From Saccharomyces mikatae IFO 1815 (Eukaryota; Ascomycota; Saccharomycetes; Saccharomycetales; Saccharomycetaceae), in contig NC_079261.1 of NCBI RefSeq assembly GCF_947241705.1, forward strand, positions 620,001 to 684,000: 64,000 nt of DNA. The letters run 5' to 3'. The notes below the pieces were generated by a model. The model was not told where the DNA came from, searched no databases, and saw only the letters and a program-made list of their open reading frames with translations. Positions 53,678 through 63,172 of the stretch are shown here, in pieces; position 1 is the first letter of the stretch, and each line of letters begins with the position of its first letter. The translations under genes were made by a program, and so were the position numbers.

Positions 53678-53884
53678 ATGAGAGCTGTGACGAGAAATAA
53701 AATTGTCAATAACCTCTACTTTTCTACGTTTCTTATTGCATTTGCATCAGTGGCCATTGGATCTGTATTGCCATGTCCCGCACATTCCGTAGATTCTGAT
53801 TCACCGGCTGTGCAGCAACATAAGCTTCAGCTTGCTCATGAGCAGGAGTTAAAGAGGAAAGATGCCCCAAAAAAGGGCATTTAG
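53678..53884 (+). CDS. COA2: Cytochrome c oxidase assembly factor Coa2
   Basis: Encodes 68 residues, the S. cerevisiae length. Coa2 is a matrix-side factor that stabilises Cox1 intermediates with Shy1 and helps heme A insertion and Cox10 oligomerisation during cytochrome oxidase assembly. The N-terminus is basic, then hydrophobic (LYFSTFLIAFASVAIGSVL, 13-31). A conserved hydrophilic half follows (PCPAHSVDSDSPAVQQHKLQ) and a Lys-rich end. It is small but its position beside GUP2 and NAB3 and the near-identity to S. cerevisiae make the call firm. COX10, a functional partner, lies elsewhere in this window. Confidence 0.95.
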   Translation: MRAVTRNKIVNNLYFSTFLIAFASVAIGSVLPCPAHSVDSDSPAVQQHKLQLAHEQELKRKDAPKKGI

Positions 53885-54473
53885 ACAGATATATGTTCTC
53901 TAATATTTTCGAGAAGTTGTACATTATTTATTCCATTTCCATTTTTATTTATTTGCCAGTGCTCCGTACACAATCAAGAGGACAAAAATCTTCGCTAGGT
54001 TGAACTCAGAAGTTGTCTCACTTTTGGTACTGCCATATATTCCATTTTAATATAGTTCTGTTACGAGAACAAAAACAAAACATGACTATTTAACTATGTA
54101 TATAGATTCCATTTCAAAGAAAATAATCCACAAACAACTCTTATATATTCCAATCTCGAGAAATGCTCTCTTCTATTCATCCTTCAACTATGATTCAACT
54201 TTTAGTTGAGAATAAATTTGAGTAACAATAATGCTGCACGTGATCACATGTAACCCTGAATTATTGAAAAAAAAAATTGAAGCGCAAGAAACAGAAGGCA
54301 GAAACAAAACATTTGATTTTGCCACTTCCAAATAATGGTTAAATAGCTAAATCATAACTGTTCTTATTAGGTTCTATACAGCAACAAGCGATTTTCTTTT
54401 AACAAATTCTCAAGAACTAGTTTGAATTTTTTACCTGATTGCGCTTTCATAACATAACAAACATCTGCAAGGT
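53885..54473. promoter_or_regulatory. COA2-NAB3 spacer
   Basis: 589 bp holding the COA2 3' end and the NAB3 promoter. A CACGTGATCAC sequence near 54238 could bind E-box factors. No gene is visible. Confidence 0.45.
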
Positions 54474-56921
54474 ATGTCAGATGAAAACAATTACATTGAG
54501 GTTCAAGATATTCCTTCTCCTGGACAATCCATTGGTAGCAATTCTAACGGCAACGAATCGATGAATAATTCAAGTGGCGATGATGGAAACGAATTCAATG
54601 CCTCAGAAGAAGAAAGAGAAGTTGAAAGGGAGGAGGAAAATGATGAACAGCATGAACTGGAAGATGTAAATGATGAAGAGGAGGAAGATAAGGAGGAAGA
54701 AGGAGAAGAAAACGGGGCAGTAATGGATGTGGAAGAGGAAGAAGGAGAAGATCAACAACAACAACAACAGCAGCAGCAACAGCAAGGCGGAGATAACGAT
54801 GAAGATGGAGATGGAGATGAAGATGAAGATGGAGATGAAGATGAAAATGAAGAAGATGAAGAAGATGAAGAAGAAGAGGATGATGATGATGATGATGATG
54901 ATGGAGAAGAGGATGACGAGGAGGAAGAGAACAGTAGTAATTTTGTGGGTTCGGACAGTTCTGGAGGAGATGATAATGAAGGGGACGGTGTGAAGGATGA
55001 AGCAAAAGACAAACAAGCTGATGTTCGTCGTGAAACATTGGAACGAGAACAAAAGGACGTCGATAAAGCCGTAACAAAGGCCACTTATGAAGAAAATGAG
55101 AATAGTCAGCTTTTGGATAACATGGAGAATGTTAATTACGATCTTTTGCAAAAGCAAGTCAAATATGTTATGGACAGTAACATGTTAAATATGTCTCAAT
55201 TCCAACATTTATCTCAAGAAGAAAAGATTTCAGCCATTTTAGCAATTTTGAATTCAAACTCGGATATTGCTCTTTCTTCCCCTATGCAGGAAACTACTGT
55301 AGCAACAACAGCTACTGCCTCAGTTACAAGTGGAACAAGAAACAATGATCAAAGAAAACCTCCGCTATCTGATGCTCAAAGACGCATGAGATTTCCCAGG
55401 GCAGATTTATCTAAGCCAATTACTGAAGAAGAACACGACCGTTATGCAGCTTATCTGCACGGAGAAAACAAGATAACAGAAATGCACAATATTCCGCCCA
55501 AGTCAAGGTTGTTTATTGGTAATTTACCGCTAAAAAACGTTTCTAAAGAAGACTTATTTAGGATATTCTCTCCATATGGCCATATCATGCAGATCAATAT
55601 CAAAAATGCTTTTGGGTTTATTCAGTTTGATAATCCTCAAAGTGTCAGGGATGCAATTGAATGTGAATCACAAGAAATGAATTTTGGGAAAAAGTTGATC
55701 TTAGAAGTTTCAAGTTCGAATGCCCGTCCGCAATTTGATCATGGTGATCATGGTACGAACAGCAGTTCTACTTTTATTTCTTCTGCTAAACGACCATTTC
55801 AGACCGAATCTGGTGATTTATATAATGACGACAATGGTGCTGGTTACAAGAAGTCCAGAAGACATACCGTTTCATGCAACATTTTTGTTAAAAGAACCGC
55901 AGATCGTACGTACGCCATCGAGGTTTTCAACAGGTTTAGGGATGGTACTGGTTTGGAAACTGATATGATTTTTTTGAAACCAAGAATGGAATTGGGAAAG
56001 CTTATTAATGATGCCGCATATAATGGTGTTTGGGGTGTTGTTCTAGTTAACAAAACACATAATGTGGATGTTCAAACTTTCTACAAAGGTTCACAAGGTG
56101 AAACTAAGTTTGATGAATATATTAGTATATCTGCTGATGACGCAGTCGCCATTTTCAATAACATCAAAAACAATAGGAATAATTCCCGCCCTACTGACTA
56201 CCGTGCTATGAACCATCAGCAAAATATGTATGGCGCTCCTCCACTTCCCGTGCCAAACGGCCCAGCCGTTGGACCTCCCCCTCAGGCAAATTATTATCAA
56301 GGTTATGGTATGCCACCTCCGCAACAGCAGCAGCAACAAACATATGGCCAGTCTTATGGAATCCCACCACCATCCCACGACCAAGGTTATGGCGCGCAAG
56401 CCCCAATCCCGATGAATCAAAATTACGGTCGCTATCAAAACTCTATCACAGCCCCACCGCCTCCACAGCAACAAATCACTCAAGGTTATGGTCGCTACCA
56501 AGCTGGTCCACCTCCACAACAACCTTCTCAAACTCCAATGGACCAGCAACAACTATTATCTGCCATTCAAAATCTTCCACCAAATGTTGTATCAAATTTG
56601 CTTTCTATGGCTCAACAACAACAACAGCAACCTCATGCTCAGCAACAATTGGTTGGTTTAATCCAATCAATGCAGGGTCAAGCCCCTCAACAGCAGCAAC
56701 AGCAGTTGGGTGGTTATGCCTCAATGAATTCAGCGTCTCCTCCTCCTATGAATACTAATTACAATGGACAAAATGTACCTGCAAAATCTCCAGCCCCACC
56801 AATGTCGCACCAACCTCCCCCTCTTCAACAACAACAACAACAACAACAGCAGCAGCAGCAGCAACCTGCCGGAAATAATGTTCAAAGTCTTTTAGATAGT
56901 TTGGCAAAACTACAGAAATAG
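54474..56921 (+). CDS. NAB3: Nrd1-complex RNA-binding protein Nab3
   Basis: Encodes 815 residues (802 in S. cerevisiae, as I recall). Nab3 with Nrd1 and Sen1 ends transcription of snoRNAs, CUTs and some mRNAs by binding UCUU in nascent RNA. The first 170 residues are extremely acidic, with runs of Glu and Asp and an 11-Gln tract. A helical Nrd1-binding segment follows (about 205-270). The RRM lies near 343-415 (SRLFIGNLPL, NAFGFIQFDN). A degenerate fold continues to about 560. The C-terminal third is Pro/Gln/Tyr-rich and prion-like, with a 13-Gln tract, and ends with a conserved helix VQSLLDSLAKLQK used for self-assembly. Homopolymer length explains the size difference. Confidence 0.97.
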   Translation: MSDENNYIEVQDIPSPGQSIGSNSNGNESMNNSSGDDGNEFNASEEEREVEREEENDEQHELEDVNDEEEEDKEEEGEENGAVMDVEEEEGEDQQQQQQQQQQQGGDNDEDGDGDEDEDGDEDENEEDEEDEEEEDDDDDDDDGEEDDEEEENSSNFVGSDSSGGDDNEGDGVKDEAKDKQADVRRETLEREQKDVDKAVTKATYEENENSQLLDNMENVNYDLLQKQVKYVMDSNMLNMSQFQHLSQEEKISAILAILNSNSDIALSSPMQETTVATTATASVTSGTRNNDQRKPPLSDAQRRMRFPRADLSKPITEEEHDRYAAYLHGENKITEMHNIPPKSRLFIGNLPLKNVSKEDLFRIFSPYGHIMQINIKNAFGFIQFDNPQSVRDAIECESQEMNFGKKLILEVSSSNARPQFDHGDHGTNSSSTFISSAKRPFQTESGDLYNDDNGAGYKKSRRHTVSCNIFVKRTADRTYAIEVFNRFRDGTGLETDMIFLKPRMELGKLINDAAYNGVWGVVLVNKTHNVDVQTFYKGSQGETKFDEYISISADDAVAIFNNIKNNRNNSRPTDYRAMNHQQNMYGAPPLPVPNGPAVGPPPQANYYQGYGMPPPQQQQQQTYGQSYGIPPPSHDQGYGAQAPIPMNQNYGRYQNSITAPPPPQQQITQGYGRYQAGPPPQQPSQTPMDQQQLLSAIQNLPPNVVSNLLSMAQQQQQQPHAQQQLVGLIQSMQGQAPQQQQQQLGGYASMNSASPPPMNTNYNGQNVPAKSPAPPMSHQPPPLQQQQQQQQQQQQQPAGNNVQSLLDSLAKLQK
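54753..54785 (+). repeat. CAA/CAG tract (11 Gln) in the acidic region of NAB3
   Basis: Eleven in-frame Gln codons, CAA first and then CAG. It sits within a purine-rich GAA/GAT region of about 300 bp that creates long spurious antisense ORFs. Confidence 0.95.
56826..56864 (+). repeat. CAA/CAG tract (13 Gln) near the NAB3 C-terminus
   Basis: Thirteen in-frame Gln codons just before the conserved C-terminal helix. A typical unstable coding microsatellite. Confidence 0.95.
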
Positions 56922-57553
56922 ACTCAATTCCTTAGTCTTTTCCATTTCTTGTACATTATACTTGAATTCTTTAACTGGAATGAAAAAACCTCGAGGAAAG
57001 TAGATTGATATAGTTTGCATAAATCTATCATACGGTTTATGTTCAAATCGTTTTCCTTTTCAAATTGAACTAGAACTTAATTCTTACTATTGGTGCATCT
57101 CTCTCAGAATAAAAAAAAATCTTTGCCTGTTATAAAACTCTTTCATTTTCTTCTTTATCAAATGTTATTTGGTCTATTTATTCCACTTACTCACACCTCT
57201 TCATTTTCCTATCGCGAATGGCTTTTTTCATTTCTTTTTTCTTTTCTCTAGTTAAGTGTTCTTATATCAAAACTTTGTAAAAAACCACTTTGTAAACAAA
57301 TTATTAAGTACCTCTTTATTTACCTCACAAAAAAAGGAGTTGCATGCTCGGCCACATCTTCTCCTAAAGACTCTTGTCTGTTTTCCTTTGATATTGACCT
57401 GTCAGCCGTAGTTTTTTTGCTTCGCATGTTACCAGGAAGTAAGAAAAAAGGGTCTTGAAAATGCAGAACGAAAATACTAGATCCAAAAGGTACTTTATGA
57501 ACAATCCATAGTACTTTCTTGTCACCACATTGCATTTTATCTCAATACACCAT
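56922..57553. promoter_or_regulatory. NAB3-MIY1 spacer
   Basis: 632 bp holding the NAB3 3' end and the MIY1 promoter. Pyrimidine-rich around 57120-57250. An antisense ORF from 57320 to 57789 runs into MIY1 and is rejected. Confidence 0.45.
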
Positions 57554-58636
57554 ATGGATTTAAGCTTCACCACTAAAAGTGTCAAAATTAATGGCCAAGA
57601 CCATAGAATTTTACTGCAAAACGAAAACGGACCTTGTGCGTTGTTAGCACTTGTTAATGTATTGATTCTTTCCCCAGACCATACACACTTTTCCTGTGAA
57701 TTACTAAAGCTAGTAAACAAGGCAAGTGAAATATCTCTACGGGAACTTATTGAAGTGTTAGCTGACATCGGTTTACAAGTCACAGACAAAGCTAGTACAG
57801 ATATAAGTGAACTACTGACTTTATTACCTCAATTACATGAAGGGCTAAACATTAACCCCGAGTTCAATGGGTCTTTTGATAATTCTAAAGAGATGTCAAT
57901 ATTTCGGTTGTTTGACGTTGACCTCGTCCATGGTTGGGTTATTGATAGTTCTGTAAATAAAGCTGTTAATGAAAAACTGTCTCAATATTCTTATGAATCA
58001 GCCCAGAGAACCTTAACGCAAGCAGCTGATATATATAGTGGACTTTCAAAAGATAATAATTCAGAGGAAATTTTAACTGATGCTATGCATTTAGAGTTTT
58101 TTTTGAACGAGTCACCTACCCAATTAACCACCTTTGGACTACGCCAATTAAGAGAAAAATTGTTGCACAACACATACTCCATTCTATTCAGAAATGATCA
58201 TTTCTCTACACTGTATAAATATAAAGATCAGTTATACACATTGGTTACAGATTTTGGGTATAAGAATTGTAAAGATATCGTGTGGCAGTCCTTAGATTCT
58301 GTAGACGGCTCGGGTGATGCTTTTTGTACTGGAGATTTCAATAGTGCAGAAGTAGATGAACAACAATTATTAACTGAGATTGGACGCAAATTTGGAACTG
58401 ATAGCGTCCTGTTTAAAGATGTTCAACAGATTGAAAACGATAAACAACTAGCCAGACAATTACAACAACAAGAGCAAGAAAGTGTTAAAAAATTGGAAAC
58501 AAAGCGGAAAAACTGTTACCATAAAAAGAATTCAGGAATGCACGTTCCAGTCAAGAAAGACACTTCTAAACGAAGAAACAGCCTTCTCAAAACAAAACCT
58601 TCTGAGACAGAGAAAAGTGAATGCGTTATAATGTAA
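57554..58636 (+). CDS. MIY1: MINDY-family K48-specific deubiquitinase Miy1
   Basis: Encodes 360 residues from the ATG at 57554 (S. cerevisiae YPL191C is also 360). An ATG eight codons upstream is rejected. Miy1 trims long K48-linked ubiquitin chains. The catalytic Cys is C28 in NENGPCALLAL, preceded by the oxyanion Gln in LLQNENG. The catalytic His lies in RNDHFSTLYK near 212, and the following TDFGY belongs to the conserved core. The protein ends CVIM, a CaaX prenylation box, so it is expected to be lipid-modified and membrane-attached. A coiled Gln/Lys region (about 285-320) contains the QQQEQE ubiquitin-interacting-type helix. Confidence 0.95.
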   Translation: MDLSFTTKSVKINGQDHRILLQNENGPCALLALVNVLILSPDHTHFSCELLKLVNKASEISLRELIEVLADIGLQVTDKASTDISELLTLLPQLHEGLNINPEFNGSFDNSKEMSIFRLFDVDLVHGWVIDSSVNKAVNEKLSQYSYESAQRTLTQAADIYSGLSKDNNSEEILTDAMHLEFFLNESPTQLTTFGLRQLREKLLHNTYSILFRNDHFSTLYKYKDQLYTLVTDFGYKNCKDIVWQSLDSVDGSGDAFCTGDFNSAEVDEQQLLTEIGRKFGTDSVLFKDVQQIENDKQLARQLQQQEQESVKKLETKRKNCYHKKNSGMHVPVKKDTSKRRNSLLKTKPSETEKSECVIM

Positions 58637-59159
58637 CAGACTTTCTCCCCTGAAAAAATCTTTGAATTTGTTTACTTTGGGGAAGAACCTAGTAAGGTAA
58701 CTGTTCACCAATTCAAGATACACATAAAGTTTCATGCAGCGGCGATTTTCTGCTCAAACATTGTGAAGTTGTCAAATGACAAAATTTGAAACTATATTGT
58801 CTATTGGATTTATATTTGTTTCAGAAGGCTCATCAGGGCGGATCCTAAAAGAGCGAGGCGCCGAAGCAGATCGAAAAATGTCTATAACATTTCTTTTCAT
58901 GCAAGTCTTATCAAAATGAGTTACGCTTCAGTGCTCAAGTTTGCACATCTTAAATTCTTTAATGAAATATGGTATAACAAAAATGAAACATTATTACGGG
59001 TATAAATAGTTGTAAACCCTGCTATGATACGGACCTAAAAAGAGAAATCAGCATTTATAACCATTCACAATACCTAGAATAAGTAGTTCTCACCAAATTG
59101 CAATACAATTTTTGAGCACACAAAAGCATCAACATACGTATATAAGTATTTCTCCAAAG
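58637..59159. promoter_or_regulatory. MIY1-PRM3 spacer with a pheromone response element
   Basis: 523 bp. A perfect TGAAACA (58984-58990) lies 170 bp before the PRM3 start, the Ste12 pheromone response core. Related TTGAAAC sequence occurs near 58784. No other gene is seen. Confidence 0.55.
58984..58990 (+). promoter_or_regulatory. Ste12-type pheromone response element of PRM3
   Basis: TGAAACA, the consensus Ste12 site, upstream of a gene known to be induced in mating. One copy is seen with an exact match. In S. cerevisiae PRM3 also needs Kar4 with Ste12. Confidence 0.6.
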
Positions 59160-59552
59160 ATGTCAGGTATGAAAAAAGAAAATACTATGCTGGATAAAAT
59201 TCACGTTCCAAAAAGGTCTAAAGAGCATAAGGAAAACGATGAAAATTTAAAACTTGTTGATGAATTTCTTATGAATGAAACCAACAATAGAACACAGCCT
59301 AACAAAAAACCACTTATAAATAATAAATCTTACATTAAGAAGTCCAGTTCTCCTGGTAGAGTCAAGAAGAACAAAACAATAACATCTCCTATGAAATCAC
59401 GCCCGAAAAGTAAGAAAAAAGACGCTACTGAAAGCAAAACGCAGAAAGAGAATAAAGGTTCGTTTTACCAGGGTGCTATCTTCGGTTCATTCCTCGGTGC
59501 TGCTGTAACGACGGTTTTGAGTAACTTAGCAGTAAAAGCTTTACAAAACTAG
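59160..59552 (+). CDS. PRM3: Karyogamy nuclear envelope protein Prm3
   Basis: Encodes 130 residues from the ATG at 59160 (133 in S. cerevisiae, as I recall). Prm3 is induced by mating pheromone and sits on the outer nuclear membrane, where it is needed for nuclear fusion after mating. The N-terminal 60 residues are divergent and hydrophilic. The C-terminal part is conserved: SPGRVKKNKT, a basic nuclear-targeting stretch RPKSKKKDATESK and one hydrophobic tail anchor YQGAIFGSFLGAAVTTVLSN, ending AVKALQN. The divergence of the first half against a nearly invariant second half is marked. Confidence 0.94.
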   Translation: MSGMKKENTMLDKIHVPKRSKEHKENDENLKLVDEFLMNETNNRTQPNKKPLINNKSYIKKSSSPGRVKKNKTITSPMKSRPKSKKKDATESKTQKENKGSFYQGAIFGSFLGAAVTTVLSNLAVKALQN

Positions 59553-59654
59553 TTCCGTACACTCTCTATTTTTAACAGTTATCTATTTATGGCTTGGCCA
59601 TTTTTTATATTTTTATGTAATTTTCTACGCGTAATGAGTGGTATGTTGTTCTTA

Positions 59655-60803
59655 TTACTTAGTCCTGGAGAAGTTACCTCTATTTATATTGGATTTTCTG
59701 CTTCTGTAGTTTGATTTGTAATTATTTCTACTGTTATCTCCAGAGGCACCAAAAAGTATATCTTTTTCCTCTTGAGACAACTCATATTCTAATAAGCCGG
59801 CATCACCAAGTTCCCTTATAAAATCCAAAAGTTTAGAATTCTCGTTCGCAAATTCTCGCTGTATCAATTTTAAGTTCAAGTCAACTCTTGGGTTTCCTCT
59901 CTGTACCTGATTTTGGATACTCTGAATAAATTGTTTTTCTTTCCTCGACTCTTTTAAAATACTAGACTGACCATTTAATTCGTCTTCCTTTATCCCCATT
60001 TCCTGCATATGTTTCTTTTTGTTATTAGAAATTTTCAATAGCCACATTTTCTTTCTTTCCTCTCTCCACCTTTTAACGTCTTCGTCAGTAATCAACGCTA
60101 TAGAAGTTCCAGGAACTAAAATAACCTTTCCCGATCCCTCTGATTCTAACTGCTCATCAGATTCCACTTCATCTAGTTCTACATCGCGGTTGTCTTCAAT
60201 TGTGGAATTTACCAGCCCTGTATCCCTTCTTAAAATTTCCGCGGGCACCGCGGAAGCTTGGGCCTTACTTGGTTTTATTGAGGTTATTTCCTTCATCAGA
60301 GTTTCTTTTTCTTTTTCTTCGTGCTTAATCAAGTATGTTTTCTTTGCAGTTGGCATTGTAACATCTTCATAACTATCTGACCTCCGGTAATCACTGTTAT
60401 TTATTAATGATTGAGTGCTTTCATAGTATGGCGATGGCCGCTCTCGTATATTTGATGTACACGAATATGGCGTATTTTGATTCACTGATGGTATGCCATT
60501 TCCTGTATAAATGGGAGTACCTGAGAAATTGAACTGTGTTGACTGTGTTAATGGCTGGAAATATTGATTGTGAGCGGTGAAAGGAGAAAGTTGAGAAGTA
60601 TAATTGCTACTCCATGAGCTTTCATAACATGAAGGATTCGAATACAAATTGGGTGAATAAGTTGCAGACTCTATCTTTTGCCTTTTGGTTTTCGATTCAT
60701 CATATCCATCCGTTAGTGTTCCGGAATACGTAGGTTTGGGAAGCCTGGAATGCCCATCACTGTTGAAGTTTCCGAAATTATTATAATCCATAGTACACGC
60801 CAC
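59655..60803 (-). CDS. RSA1: Box C/D snoRNP assembly factor Rsa1
   Basis: Encodes 382 residues (381 in S. cerevisiae, as I recall). Rsa1 (NUFIP1 relative) holds Snu13 and the R2TP complex during box C/D snoRNP assembly, and so affects 60S ribosome production. The first 150 residues are Ser/Tyr/Asn-rich and disordered. The conserved NUFIP/Snu13-binding segment is near 243-275 (VKRWREERKKMWLLKISNNK). The C-terminus (REFANENSKLLDFIRELGDA, residues about 320-350) matches the Hit1-binding helical part, and the protein ends in an Arg/Asn/Ser tail. Confidence 0.95.
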   Translation of the reverse strand: MACTMDYNNFGNFNSDGHSRLPKPTYSGTLTDGYDESKTKRQKIESATYSPNLYSNPSCYESSWSSNYTSQLSPFTAHNQYFQPLTQSTQFNFSGTPIYTGNGIPSVNQNTPYSCTSNIRERPSPYYESTQSLINNSDYRRSDSYEDVTMPTAKKTYLIKHEEKEKETLMKEITSIKPSKAQASAVPAEILRRDTGLVNSTIEDNRDVELDEVESDEQLESEGSGKVILVPGTSIALITDEDVKRWREERKKMWLLKISNNKKKHMQEMGIKEDELNGQSSILKESRKEKQFIQSIQNQVQRGNPRVDLNLKLIQREFANENSKLLDFIRELGDAGLLEYELSQEEKDILFGASGDNSRNNYKSNYRSRKSNINRGNFSRTK

Positions 60804-61084
60804 AATAATCTAATTAGGTAATATCGAGAAAGAGTTGAATTCTGATTAGTGCAAAAATTACCGGTTGATTTCTTAAACTTTTATTATGCAGAAAGCTATG
60901 CAGTATTGAATCCGCTATTGAAAATTTTAGTTTGTTCTCCGACCGCGATGATAATAGCGTCAGCCGCGCACTCATCAATTTGACGATAATTAGACAAATG
61001 AAAAATAATGAACATTATTTCATTGTTAGCAAGCCAGCTTACCTGAAAATTATATCTCTTTACACAACTTTACGTAATGGTTGT

Positions 61085-62920
61085 TCAATCAAATAAACCT
61101 CTTGGTTTTTCCACTTGTGTGAGACCCAGCCCACCTTCCTCCTCCTCATTATCCCTTTTTTGGTAATCAGTTGTGTCATTCTTGAAATTCATGAGGCCTT
61201 GCATATGTTTCAATTTTTCTTTCTTGAGCATTTCTTTGCTATTAAAATTGCTGCCTAGAATCTCATCATCTGCGGTTGGTAAAATTTTGCCCCACGTCAC
61301 TGTAGTGTCTGCTCTTTTCGCAAAGGTAGATCGTTGGGTAGAGTCCACGTCCCCATCACAAACATCGTTTACAGATCTTTTTGAAGAGTTAGTTTGATTA
61401 TGTGAAAGAGCTTTATGAGTTTGATGATTACGGATATTTTGTTCTTGATCCATGTTTGAATCAACTGAAACGGCCTGCTCGAACAGGTTATCTTTTCCAT
61501 AAGTAACACTCTGACTTTGTTCTTCTACAAATAACTTTCTCGCCGTGTTATTTTTAAATCTCTTTGTAACGGTGCTAACACTATCAGGAACTAGCGATGA
61601 TACTTTCAATGGACTTCCTCGAGCTCCGATAACCGAATGTGGCGGATTTTCCCTTTTTAGAGCGGTTCTACTTCTTAGTGGGCTTCCGTAGTTTTCCCTA
61701 TTATCTTTTTGTTCAGCCACTTCTTTCGAATCTGAGGTGGCTGCCTTTATAAATTTGCCTCCTAATACATTATCGCTTATATTACTGTCAGTAACTTCAA
61801 CAAGTTCTAGTTTCACGCCCGGTTTTTGCATCTGTATCAGAATAGGATCTCCTGGGTGACAAAACCATAAACTTATATTATCATTTCCACCCTGGGTACT
61901 TTTCCAGGATGGGCTTATCGTTATGAAGTTTTTAAAATCCTTTAGTTTGAATATTATACTTTTCATATGCTCTTTTCGTTTACAACGTGATTGCCTTTCT
62001 TGTTTTTCATCTTCAACTGTCGTGAATAAGCAATAATGTTCAAGGTCCAGCGTACTAATTGTGTTACTCATGCTTAATGCATTTCTCAAAAGATCGTTGT
62101 TTTTTCCATAAACAGCTTTGGTAAACGCAGTTATGCTTAACCTGTGTACGTTAATTTCCAATTTCACTTCATCAGTTACATTGATATTACAGTTATCTAA
62201 AAAATTCTTCAACAAGGTTGAATTACAACAAACATAATTGATTTCATCAGCAGCCGTCAACTGGTTCCTTTTACGTATGTCTGATTCTACTTCTTCATTA
62301 AATAAAGCCGATGATAGCTCACGTTCAGTATTTTTAAAAACGTCTAATAGTTTAGGATCCAACGGCTCCTGTGGATTCCGATCGGATGCTGCGGTTCCAA
62401 AAACATCTAAAAACCTCCTTTTATACTTAAGATTGATTATGATAGGATCGTACTTTATTGGCTGGAATTGAGGACTGTATTCTTTTACTATTAGCGAATC
62501 CATCTCAATCACTACAATTAATCTGTTTGCGAGCGATTCAGGACATGTAGAGGTGTTATTCACTGCAATGGTGAATGATTTAATGCCATCACCATCCGTT
62601 TTTCTCGATATGGTCGTTAGATGCCTCCCATTAGTACGGAAGGAATATAGCTTGTGATTATTTCCATATGCATCTTCTATAACTTGAACCCCATTATCTC
62701 CAAAAACGATTTCATGTGGTTTAAATTCATATTCCTCAAAAAAGGTCTTCTCAAACCTAATTTGACAAAGTGTAGTGTCCGTTTCGTTCATTGACCACGC
62801 GATCAACTCATTTGAGGTTACAGTAATCTTGATATCGTCCTGGATTGTAGATAGCACGTATATCGCCCGAAACCAGATATTCTGCTTTCCCGAGTCAGTG
62901 ATAGTTGCCTTGAATGACAT
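61085..62920 (-). CDS. DDC1: DNA damage checkpoint clamp subunit Ddc1 (Rad9 family)
   Basis: Encodes 611 residues (612 in S. cerevisiae, as I recall). Ddc1, Rad17 and Mec3 form the 9-1-1 clamp loaded at damaged DNA. Ddc1 directly activates the kinase Mec1. The N-terminal 390 residues form the two-domain PCNA-like fold (MSFKATITDSGKQNIWFRAI at the start). The C-terminal tail (about 400-611) is disordered, rich in Ser/Thr-Pro/Gln, and holds the candidate phosphosites and the Dpb11-binding region. It contains a conserved TWGKILPTADDEILGSNF motif near 540-560. It ends LGLTQVEKPRGLFD. Confidence 0.96.
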   Translation of the reverse strand: MSFKATITDSGKQNIWFRAIYVLSTIQDDIKITVTSNELIAWSMNETDTTLCQIRFEKTFFEEYEFKPHEIVFGDNGVQVIEDAYGNNHKLYSFRTNGRHLTTISRKTDGDGIKSFTIAVNNTSTCPESLANRLIVVIEMDSLIVKEYSPQFQPIKYDPIIINLKYKRRFLDVFGTAASDRNPQEPLDPKLLDVFKNTERELSSALFNEEVESDIRKRNQLTAADEINYVCCNSTLLKNFLDNCNINVTDEVKLEINVHRLSITAFTKAVYGKNNDLLRNALSMSNTISTLDLEHYCLFTTVEDEKQERQSRCKRKEHMKSIIFKLKDFKNFITISPSWKSTQGGNDNISLWFCHPGDPILIQMQKPGVKLELVEVTDSNISDNVLGGKFIKAATSDSKEVAEQKDNRENYGSPLRSRTALKRENPPHSVIGARGSPLKVSSLVPDSVSTVTKRFKNNTARKLFVEEQSQSVTYGKDNLFEQAVSVDSNMDQEQNIRNHQTHKALSHNQTNSSKRSVNDVCDGDVDSTQRSTFAKRADTTVTWGKILPTADDEILGSNFNSKEMLKKEKLKHMQGLMNFKNDTTDYQKRDNEEEEGGLGLTQVEKPRGLFD

Positions 62921-63172
62921 GTATATATAGTCGAGATTGCGTTATGTTGTTGTATACTGAAAAGGGTTTATTGATTAGCTTTTTAAGTCATCTTTGCTTT
63001 ATAGTTGTTACATCTGACGGCCTTTGTCTAATTCGCGTTACTATTAAATATGCCGTTTCTCTCGGCAATTAAATGCACAGTAGTGATGCCATGCAGAGTG
63101 AAATATTTAAATTGATTTATGATTTATGTAGTCAATATCGTGGGAAACCAACTGTTACAGCTTTATTTATTA

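Noticed and set aside
54595-55157. Long minus-strand ORFs (110-184 codons) opposite NAB3, rich in His/Leu, Ile/Phe or Ser
   Set aside because: These are mirror products of the GAA/GAT-rich coding repeats of NAB3 and have repetitive composition with no domain.
57320-57789. Minus-strand ORFs overlapping the MIY1 start
   Set aside because: They are shadows of the conserved MIY1 coding frame and its promoter.
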